Below, one piece after another: positions 1 through 5,475 of a DNA stretch of 5,475 bases. The stretch covers positions 1 to 5,475 of the forward strand of contig JAFRLP010000550.1 of NCBI GenBank assembly GCA_017431185.1, in the 5' to 3' direction. Under the pieces are notes generated by a model. That model was not told the origin of the DNA. It searched no databases and saw nothing but the letters and a program-made list of their open reading frames with translations. How positions within the stretch are numbered: the first letter of the stretch is position 1; each line of letters starts with the position of its first letter. A program made the translations under genes and the position numbers. The stretch is from Victivallales bacterium (lineage in GTDB: Bacteria > Verrucomicrobiota > Lentisphaeria > Oligosphaerales > Oligosphaeraceae).

Positions 1-1
1 A

Positions 2-2062
2 GAAGCCATTGGCCATCGCTCTGCTGAAGGTGACGCAACGGCCACTGCCTTGGATGATTATCCTGCTGCTGACCTTCCTGATCTGGCTGAACTGGAGCAA
101 TCGTCCGCCTCCATCCGCGCCTTAGCACTGCGTCTGCTTTGTCTGCAAGGACACTGGAACAGCGCGCATATTCTGCGCGAATCGCTTCTGCAATCCGCCA
201 ATTCAGACGGATGCTGGGCTGAAGTGGACGGAGGCCCATCGGATGCCCTGGCCACCTGTCTGGTGCTGGAGGCATTGTGCTCCTTTGTCCTTACGGAAAC
301 GACATCGGCGGATTTGCAGCTGCCCGCCACTGGGGTGTTCCTGGAGCAGGGTGACAACCTGCTGACCGTGGAGGCCCTGGTCTTCAACGAGGGAGAGGCG
401 GCCTCCGAAAATTGCCTGTTTACCCTGACTGCACTGGTCTCGGGGGAGTGGCTGCAACTGGACGGCGACGCTTTGCCCCGGCTGCTGCCTGGACGCTCGG
501 CGCGCGCCACCTGCACCGCTGCACTGCCTGATTCAGCAACCGCGCTGCTCCTTCAAGTTGACCCGGATGGCCTGGTTGCCGACTCCGACCGAAGCAACAA
601 CTCCCTGTTGTTTCCCCTGCAACCGCAAAGCCAGCCATTTTGCGTCATCGGGCCAATATTGGTGGATGGCGCCGGCACGGACGGGCCACTGTTTCTGGGA
701 CCTGGAATGGGGGTGACGCTCTCCGCCACGTTGACCTTGTGCGGTATATCCTCAGAGGCCACGCTCGTCTGGACGGACAACGGCGAGGAGTTGGCACGGC
801 ATCCACTGAAGGATGCCACTGACGGATGCCAGGAGACGCGAATGACCTGGTTTCCCGCGCAGGGAACGCACCAGATTACCCTTCGCCTGGAAAGTGATGC
901 GGGGACGCGGGCCGCCAGCCGGGACATCCGCGTCAGTTATGAGCCGGCGGTGGTTCGGACGTGGCGACATGACGGGTCAGGCGCAGGATTGAGTTCGCTG
1001 TTCGGCCCTCGTGACACGGTTGAAGTAGAGGCATTGACCTCGCTGGTTGGCTGCGAGGCCAGCGTGGTCATCCTGAGAGGGGATGTTTTGGTGGGTACGG
1101 CCGTAGGTGTGCCTGGATTCCCCACCCGCTTCCAGTGGAATACGGGAATCCAGACAGCCGGGACTTGCACGGCCGTGGCCACCTTTCGTCGTAACGGGGC
1201 ATTCTGCGCCACCGCCACCTGCGATTTTCAGATACAGGCGCAAACGGAGATGGACAGTCTGACCATAGAGTGCCCTGCGCATCCCGAAACCTTTGTTCGT
1301 GAGCAGTGGCGCACCCCATTGCAGGTGAGTTGGCGTGCGATAACCAACCAGGAGGCCAGCCTGGAATTGGGCTGGAGCCTGCAAACCGCCAGCGGCATGG
1401 AACTGGCCTCGGCACGGATTCCCGTCTCCTGCGACTGGACTTCGGTGCATCAGGAACGCGCATTTGACGAACCTCTGGAGCACCGTTTCACCGAAGCGGG
1501 GACTTACGTCCTGAAGGCCTTTTTATCCTGCGACGGCGAAATTCTTACAGAGGCGGGGACTCCAATACTGGTCAAGGAACTGCCGATGGTCAGCCTGGTC
1601 AATGATGTCACACCCGACACGCTGGACAATTCCGCAGCCATGGTCACGACGCGCATCCGACTTGCCAGCGCAGGGGGCATCGGCTCAGGTCAGCCGGCAA
1701 GTTTCCGCGCGGCGCCCGTCATTGTACAGGACATAAACGGGGCGGTCGGGAAACTCCTGCTCACCGACATCCGCGACGCCATCGGGCGCACAATCGCGGA
1801 CGGCGCACTGCTGTGTCTCATCCCGTATGGCACGCTGCAAGGGGAGAGTGACCTGGCTTCAGGCCGGGCTTCAGGCGCAGTGACACGGCTACGCATCACC
1901 GACGGGCGGGCCGAATGCCTCTGGCATCCCGCTGGGAACATCCTGCGCGACGGGGAGACCGTCACCCTGACAGCAAGGATACATCAGGATGCCAACGGCG
2001 TGCCAGGCACACGGCTTGGCGTCGTGGAAATCTATCTGGAGGGCAAACAGAATGAAGAGTAA
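2..2062 (+). CDS. Secreted/surface protein, toroid end + CARDB + Ig-like domains (5' partial)
   Basis: The frame is already open at base 2, so this is the C-terminal 686 residues of a longer protein whose start lies left of the window; the TTG at 50 has no ribosome site and lies inside the frame. Visible order: the last hairpins of an alpha/alpha-toroid (about 110-286), with a squalene-cyclase-like Q-x5-G-x-W element (SLLQSANSDGCW) followed by GGPSDALATCLVLEAL; a CARDB-type beta-sandwich (about 305-620; DNLLTVEALVFNEGEA, ending SDRSNNSLLFPL); an Ig-like region (about 639-949); an Ig module with a WNTG turn (about 950-1242); another Ig-like module (about 1250-1581); and a C-terminal module (about 1582-2050) resembling Big_1/invasin domains (IRDAIGRTIADGALLCL). 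It has 18 cysteines, many in beta domains, which fits an oxidising exported location. No C-terminal anchor is visible; it ends KQNEE. The stop overlaps the next gene. The role is unknown; a structural or adhesive envelope protein is my inference. The domain classes are by eye, not by profile search. Confidence 0.88.
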   Translation, partial: EAIGHRSAEGDATATALDDYPAADLPDLAELEQSSASIRALALRLLCLQGHWNSAHILRESLLQSANSDGCWAEVDGGPSDALATCLVLEALCSFVLTETTSADLQLPATGVFLEQGDNLLTVEALVFNEGEAASENCLFTLTALVSGEWLQLDGDALPRLLPGRSARATCTAALPDSATALLLQVDPDGLVADSDRSNNSLLFPLQPQSQPFCVIGPILVDGAGTDGPLFLGPGMGVTLSATLTLCGISSEATLVWTDNGEELARHPLKDATDGCQETRMTWFPAQGTHQITLRLESDAGTRAASRDIRVSYEPAVVRTWRHDGSGAGLSSLFGPRDTVEVEALTSLVGCEASVVILRGDVLVGTAVGVPGFPTRFQWNTGIQTAGTCTAVATFRRNGAFCATATCDFQIQAQTEMDSLTIECPAHPETFVREQWRTPLQVSWRAITNQEASLELGWSLQTASGMELASARIPVSCDWTSVHQERAFDEPLEHRFTEAGTYVLKAFLSCDGEILTEAGTPILVKELPMVSLVNDVTPDTLDNSAAMVTTRIRLASAGGIGSGQPASFRAAPVIVQDINGAVGKLLLTDIRDAIGRTIADGALLCLIPYGTLQGESDLASGRASGAVTRLRITDGRAECLWHPAGNILRDGETVTLTARIHQDANGVPGTRLGVVEIYLEGKQNEE
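110..286 (+). other. Protein domain: terminal alpha/alpha-toroid hairpins in gene 1
   Basis: This stretch encodes two amphipathic helical segments (SIRALALRLLCLQGHW, then SAHILRESLLQ) followed by N-S-D-G-C-W and the helix PSDALATCLVLEALCSF. The spacing Q-x5-G-x-W fits the terminal part of the QW repeat known from squalene-hopene cyclases and related prenyltransferase-like toroids, although the aromatic and basic positions before it are not conserved. It is followed directly by beta-rich sequence, so it is the last part of a toroid that begins outside the window. Confidence 0.6.
305..620 (+). other. Protein domain: CARDB-type beta-sandwich in gene 1
   Basis: The translation has the alternating pattern of CARDB (cell-adhesion-related bacterial) domains: an opening strand LLTVEALVFNEGEAASEN (the 'V..N.G...a.n' signature), a central GRSARATCTAAL strand, and the closing 'vDPDG.v.DSDrsNNs' signature seen here as VDPDGLVADSDRSNNSL. 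In this family that final Asp/Asn-rich loop is typical. CARDB domains are found in exported bacterial and archaeal proteins, usually as adhesion or spacer modules. Confidence 0.7.
2038..2043 (+). promoter_or_regulatory. Strong Shine-Dalgarno for the second gene
   Basis: GGAGGG lies 8 bases before the ATG at 2052, close to ideal spacing, and sits inside the last codons of the upstream gene. It decides the start of the second gene: the ATG is followed at once by a basic n-region and a hydrophobic signal sequence. Because this site and start lie upstream of the first gene's stop (2060-2062), ribosomes terminating on gene 1 would be well placed to reinitiate, which implies translational coupling. 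Confidence 0.85.
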
Positions 2063-2132
2063 CCAGCCCAAAGCAATCCTTTTCCTCGGACTCCTGACGG
2101 CCTGCCTGATGGCCACGGCTTCGACAGCCTCC
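2052..2132 (+). other. Signal peptide (type I or lipoprotein type II undecided)
   Basis: The first 27 residues have a basic n-region (MKSNQPK), a hydrophobic core (AILFLGLLTACLMA) and a small polar c-region (TASTAS), so the protein is exported through Sec. Residues 15-18, L-T-A-C, match the lipobox consensus and would make Cys18 the lipidated N-terminus. Alternatively, signal peptidase I could cut after A23 (A-T-A) or A26. The core before Cys18 is only about 8 residues, which is short, while hydrophobicity continues past it; both readings are open. Confidence 0.82.
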
Positions 2133-5100
2133 CTGCAACTCGCGCCATACGACTACCTGCCAGCGGGGCGGCTCATGGAACTATGGGCCTATCTGGACAC
2201 AGAACGGAGCGACTTCCGAGGCTGCGCCACACGATGGCTGTTCACCCTTCCAGCCGGGGTCTCCCGCACCCCTTTGACCGCCCAGGAGACCTACGTTGCC
2301 CCCGAGATGGGCGGAACCCTCCAAAGCGGAACAGTGAAGGACGCCTGGAACATCAATGCCTGGCAGCGTTTCACGCTCATGGATGGGCTGGAGCAGGCGA
2401 ACATCAGCGTGGAGGTGACCGTCACAGGTCTGGACGGGACAGAACTCAAGGCAACCCGAAACTACACGCTTCTGCGCGATTTCACCTTCGACACCCCGGA
2501 AAACCAGGAGCATTGGCGCACATTCGGCATCCTGTCCGGCCTGCACCGCCTGGCTGCGCGCCAGAAAGCCTGGGGGTCCTGGCCTGACGTCTGGTATTGG
2601 GGTGGCGAGGAGGACTTTGACCAGGAGTACCAGGATTGGGTGTGGCAACTGGACGATGTGCGCTATTTCCAACTGCACGGTCAACCCCAGGAGTTTGAAG
2701 AGAGCGAATGGGGCGGCTACGAAATCCCGATGCGCTACACCGAAGGGTACATCCCCTACGTCAACACAGCCTGTGCACTTTGGGCATTCGGCAACTGCGG
2801 ATATGGCCTGGACAACACGAAGGGGAACCCGTTCATCCGCACCGTCCAGGCTGGAATCGGTTATTTGGTCTCCCGTGCCAGTCGCCTCCCGCTGACCAAT
2901 CTGCAACAATACGGGCTGGACGAAAACCGCAACGGCCAAGGCGCACGTCTGGGGGACGAGGAGACCTATCGTGGCTATATCCAGCCCATAGCCATGGCCG
3001 CCCTGGTCGCCTCCGGTCTTCCCAACGCCATTGTCCAAGTGGATGGCGCGGACACCACGCTCCGAGAACTCATCCAGGACGCCTTTGACTATCAGGCCTG
3101 GATTCTGTTCGAGAAAGGGAAATCCGCCTGGCCATACGACTACGACAAGAACACGGGATTCGACTTGTCGATTGCGGGCTGGAACTTCATCGGGCTGGAG
3201 GCGTTGCGCAACTGGAACCTCACCATTCCACGTTCCGTGTGCGCCGAATGCTATCGCCTGCTCTGCCAAAACAACGAGGACGATTATGGATTCTTCTACT
3301 CGCCAACGGACAAGGGACGCACGGTGGCTCTCGCCAGCGGTGGTCTCGTGGGACTGGAAATGGTGTCGGCACACGACTGGCTGACCGACCCAGCCGAACT
3401 CTGCCCCGACCTGGAACGGAGGTCAGGGCGGCTTTACCTGGAGGCGCTCCGTGCCATCCCCGTCCTGATGGACGAAAAGCCTGACCATCTGGACAGCGGG
3501 TACTTTCTCTGGACACTGGCGCGTGGCCTACGCACAGCGGACATCCGTCATCTCTCCGTTCAGGGGCATCAGGTGGACTGGCGGCGGGCCAGCAAGGAGG
3601 ACTATGGTATCTGGCATCGCGTCCTTGCCCTGCAAGGGAACACGGGGCTTTGGATGGTGCCCTACGATAAGTTCACCTACGGCTATCTCACCGATGACAT
3701 GGAGACTGCCTTCATGGTCCTGGTATTGTCCGATGAAGTCGTTCGTCAGAACAACGTCATCTCCGGACTTCGGGTGGAGACCCGCATTCCAGGCGAGCTC
3801 GGGCAGTGCCTGGTCTCCCATGATTTTCAGGTGCTGAGGGAACTGGAAAACCATATTCTCCTTCTGGAATACACGCTTGACCAATGGGATATGCAGACGC
3901 CGCTGGACTTCTCCCTGACCTATCTTCTGCCCGAGGGAGAGGAACCCCGCATCGTGGTGCAAGAGGGGGTGGACGTCTCCTACGCCACTCCATCGGGACA
4001 GCGGGAGAGCCTTTCGGCTGGACAACTGGCCGTGCTTCGCGATGAAGGCTGCTGGGGCTTGGAATTGACAGCGCCACGCAACGGCACTCCAGGAGACTGC
4101 CTGCAACTCGCCGTCACACCAAGTTTGCCGCCAGGGCAGACCACCTGGCGTGTGGATGTGTCGAATGGGGCAGGCCAGGCGACCGTGGCCGCGGCGGATG
4201 CGGTGGAATGGTGCGCCATACGTGCCTTTCCGCCGGGCAATCTGGATTCCGTGAAGGCCTCCGTCCTTCCCCATGACAGACTAACCCAGCCGATTTCCGC
4301 CACCATCACCGAAAAGGATGAACTGCTTTGCCTGACTGGAATATCCGGAACACGGCTGGTGTTGGATGTTGAAGCGAAATCAGCCGGCCAACTCCTCATC
4401 TACGGCCTCACCGATGAACACTCCCTGACACTTACCGTCTCCGGCGGGGGACGCCAGGAGAATATCCTGCGGCAAAGGCTCTCCGCAACAGCCTTCCAGG
4501 AGTCTCCGATGACCTTCCCCGCAATCTGGGACACGACAGGCTGGCGTACAGGAGAGTATGTGGTGACCGCCGAACTGTTCCGGAAGGATGATGTCCTTTT
4601 GTCCCGCACGGCCTCCATCCGTCTGGTCCTGGCAGACGAACTGGCGCTGGACAACGACATCACCACTGACCGAAAAACATATCTGGTGTCTGACACGGTG
4701 ACGGCATTCTCTTCGGTGAATCGCGAGAATGGCGAAGGGGTCATCGGCGGCGCAACCGTCACCATCCAACTTGACCGCGGGGGGGAGATTGTCTCCAGCC
4801 AGGAATGGCGAATCGCGTCCCTGTCGGAGGGAGACACCTGGTCACGTCAACTCCACCTCCTGCCTGCCCGGACAGGGCATTACACGCTTCTCCAGTTCGT
4901 CTGCGCCGACACAGGCGAAGAGGCAATCTCCACGACATCCTTTGAAGTGCTTGCCGAAATGGACAATCCAGCCATTCAAGGATACTTCCACCAAAGCGAA
5001 CTGACCGTGCAAAAGCCGCAATCCCTGCAAGGTTCCTTCACAGTGGAGGACATTGGAACCGGCACAGGCGGCGGTCTTTCAGCCAGCGTGATCCTGGTTC

Positions 5101-5475
5101 CCCAGACACGGGGAGAGACGTCTGATTGGGCAGACCTGCATTTCACGATGGAAAGCCAAAATGAAAAAAAGGCCGCAGGGAGTTTCCTTCTGGAGAGCAC
5201 CGCCAACATCCCTGCTGGAGATTACATGCTGGCATTGAACGGGGAGGCCACCAATGTCCCTGAAGCGCTCCTCGACCTGATGACCATACATCTGGAAGAG
5301 AAGCCGGACGAGCCGGAGAAACCGGACGCCCCGGAGAACCCGGACGAGCCGGAGAACCCGGACGAGCCGGAGAACCCGGACGGGCCGGAGAACCCGGACG
5401 GGCCGGAGAACCCGGACGAGCCGGAGAACCCGGACGGGCCGGAGAACCCGGACGGGCCGGAGAAACCGGACGAGC
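2052..5475 (+). CDS. Exported alpha/alpha-toroid + Ig-like domain protein with Pro/Asp/Glu repeat tail (3' partial)
   Basis: The frame is open without a stop from ATG 2052 to the window end (1141 complete codons), read codon by codon. Order by residue: signal peptide 1-27; beta-rich N-terminal region about 28-143; alpha/alpha-toroid about 150-566, with prenyltransferase/squalene-cyclase-like repeat signatures (NTACALWAF at 238, GYIQPIAMAALVASGLPN at 308, DLSIAGWNFIGLEALRNW at 371, LLCQNNEDDYGFFYSP at 403, and ETAFMVLVLS at 551 as the closing helix); beta region about 567-716; Ig-like region about 717-860 with a WDTTG turn near 826; MG2/Ig-like domain about 863-967 (TTDRKTY, then TVTIQL); another beta domain about 968-1082; then PDEPEN-type repeats from 1085. 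It has 13 cysteines after the signal. It overlaps gene 1 by 11 bases and is probably co-expressed with it. The DxDD motif of terpene cyclases and a CxEQ thioester are both absent, so an enzymatic role is doubtful. An envelope or surface protein is inferred; I do not recognise a named gene. The C-terminus, and any anchor, lie beyond the window. Confidence 0.92.
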   Translation, partial: MKSNQPKAILFLGLLTACLMATASTASLQLAPYDYLPAGRLMELWAYLDTERSDFRGCATRWLFTLPAGVSRTPLTAQETYVAPEMGGTLQSGTVKDAWNINAWQRFTLMDGLEQANISVEVTVTGLDGTELKATRNYTLLRDFTFDTPENQEHWRTFGILSGLHRLAARQKAWGSWPDVWYWGGEEDFDQEYQDWVWQLDDVRYFQLHGQPQEFEESEWGGYEIPMRYTEGYIPYVNTACALWAFGNCGYGLDNTKGNPFIRTVQAGIGYLVSRASRLPLTNLQQYGLDENRNGQGARLGDEETYRGYIQPIAMAALVASGLPNAIVQVDGADTTLRELIQDAFDYQAWILFEKGKSAWPYDYDKNTGFDLSIAGWNFIGLEALRNWNLTIPRSVCAECYRLLCQNNEDDYGFFYSPTDKGRTVALASGGLVGLEMVSAHDWLTDPAELCPDLERRSGRLYLEALRAIPVLMDEKPDHLDSGYFLWTLARGLRTADIRHLSVQGHQVDWRRASKEDYGIWHRVLALQGNTGLWMVPYDKFTYGYLTDDMETAFMVLVLSDEVVRQNNVISGLRVETRIPGELGQCLVSHDFQVLRELENHILLLEYTLDQWDMQTPLDFSLTYLLPEGEEPRIVVQEGVDVSYATPSGQRESLSAGQLAVLRDEGCWGLELTAPRNGTPGDCLQLAVTPSLPPGQTTWRVDVSNGAGQATVAAADAVEWCAIRAFPPGNLDSVKASVLPHDRLTQPISATITEKDELLCLTGISGTRLVLDVEAKSAGQLLIYGLTDEHSLTLTVSGGGRQENILRQRLSATAFQESPMTFPAIWDTTGWRTGEYVVTAELFRKDDVLLSRTASIRLVLADELALDNDITTDRKTYLVSDTVTAFSSVNRENGEGVIGGATVTIQLDRGGEIVSSQEWRIASLSEGDTWSRQLHLLPARTGHYTLLQFVCADTGEEAISTTSFEVLAEMDNPAIQGYFHQSELTVQKPQSLQGSFTVEDIGTGTGGGLSASVILVPQTRGETSDWADLHFTMESQNEKKAAGSFLLESTANIPAGDYMLALNGEATNVPEALLDLMTIHLEEKPDEPEKPDAPENPDEPENPDEPENPDGPENPDGPENPDEPENPDGPENPDGPEKPDE
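2499..3749 (+). other. Protein domain: complete alpha/alpha-toroid in gene 2
   Basis: Residues about 150-566 form a run of paired helices with glycine/tryptophan-rich loops typical of the terpenoid cyclase/prenyltransferase-like toroid. A loop YGLDENRNGQG (287-297) carries a D-x-N-x-N-G pattern like a calcium-binding loop and precedes a GY..PIAMAALVASG helix, an arrangement common in environmental members of this fold. Later repeats are S-A-W-P-Y-D-Y (358-364), the Q-N-N-E-D-D-Y-G-F-F-Y turn (406-416), and L-Q-G-N-T-G-L-W (527-534). The boundaries are approximate. Function within the fold cannot be assigned by eye. Confidence 0.7.
4638..4952 (+). other. Protein domain: MG2/bacterial Ig-like beta-sandwich in gene 2
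   Basis: Residues about 863-967 follow the pattern of macroglobulin MG2-like and related bacterial Ig domains: L-A-L-D-N-D-I-T-T-D-R-K-T-Y, then 'S-D-T-V-T-A-F-S-S-V-N', G-G-A-T-V-T-I-Q-L, a W-S-R-Q-L-H-L strand, G-H-Y-T-L-L-Q-F, and the closing S-F-E-V-L. The 'tD+.tY...DtV' opening is the clearest sign. The fold call is by pattern only and could equally be a generic extracellular Ig spacer. Confidence 0.5.
5304..5475 (+). repeat. 18-bp tandem repeat coding for a PDEPEN-type acidic proline tail
   Basis: Nine complete 18-bp copies start at 5304, 5322, 5340, 5358, 5376, 5394, 5412, 5430 and 5448, followed by 10 bases of a tenth cut by the window end. The consensus is ccggacgagccggagaac (P-D-E-P-E-N). 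Only codon 3 (gag, ggg or once gcc) and codon 6 (aac, or aaa in copies 1 and 9) vary. Every copy is in frame, so gain or loss of units changes tail length without a frameshift. The product has Pro at every third position and is strongly acidic, expected to be an extended, polyproline-like stalk or linker. Such tails commonly lie before a membrane anchor or further surface domain, which here would be outside the window. Confidence 0.95.

Noticed and set aside
50..52. TTG as the start of gene 1
   Set aside because: The reading frame is open to base 2 with no stop before it, there is no Shine-Dalgarno, no signal peptide follows, and the protein would begin in the middle of a toroid. The true start is outside the window.
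2181..3374. Long (397-codon) open frame on the - strand opposite gene 2
   Set aside because: It is exactly in register with the sense codons, so its stops would need TTA, CTA or TCA in the sense frame, which are rare in this GC-rich gene. It stays open for that reason, lacks domain-like patterns, and is opposite a well-supported toroid domain. The - strand frame at 3528-4274 is rejected for the same reason.
3267..3752. Terpene cyclase activity for the toroid of gene 2
   Set aside because: The nearest matches to the DxDD acid motif are N-E-D-D (408-411) and D-D-M-E-T-A (548-553), neither of which fits. The protein is exported and joined to Ig domains, so only the fold is supported.
4779..4785. 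G7 run as a phase-variation switch
   Set aside because: It codes for part of R-G-G-E in the middle of a continuous domain. Seven G is short for contingency loci and expected by chance in GC-rich DNA; no frame disruption is seen.
5304..5475. CRISPR array or non-coding satellite
   Set aside because: The 18-bp units are directly abutting with no spacers, are in frame throughout and vary mainly by amino-acid-changing single bases in a coding tail.

Overview
The window is coding from end to end on the + strand. It holds two large exported proteins, and both are cut by the window edges: the 3' part of one gene (bases 2-2062) and the 5' part of a second (2052-5475). Their ends overlap by 11 bases, with a strong ribosome binding site for the second gene inside the first. 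This looks like a translationally coupled pair in one operon. I see no RNA genes, mobile elements, CRISPR arrays, promoters or terminators, and no intergenic space where they could sit.

Both proteins combine an alpha/alpha-toroid (the helical fold of squalene-hopene cyclases, protein prenyltransferase beta subunits and complement/alpha-2-macroglobulin thioester domains) with several beta-sandwich Ig-like domains. Gene 1 shows only the last toroid hairpins, then a CARDB-type domain, three further Ig-like modules and a Big_1/invasin-like C-terminal module. Gene 2 starts with a signal peptide that also carries a lipobox-like motif. It continues with an N-terminal beta region, a complete toroid of about 415 residues and a run of Ig/MG2-like beta domains. 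It then enters a proline- and acid-rich tail made of 18-bp tandem repeats, which is still running when the window ends. The two genes look like diverged tandem paralogues or partners with related architecture. They are probably cell-envelope or surface proteins, not enzymes: I see neither the DxDD acid motif of terpene cyclases nor a CxEQ thioester motif.

The organism is most likely a Gram-negative-type bacterium of moderately high GC (about 60 % by eye). Toroid plus CARDB/Ig proteins of this type occur, as far as I recall, in environmental lineages such as the PVC group (Lentisphaerota, Kiritimatiellota), Omnitrophota, Sumerlaeota and some former Deltaproteobacteria. The sequence alone does not choose among them. 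Substrate, partner and biological role cannot be read from the window.
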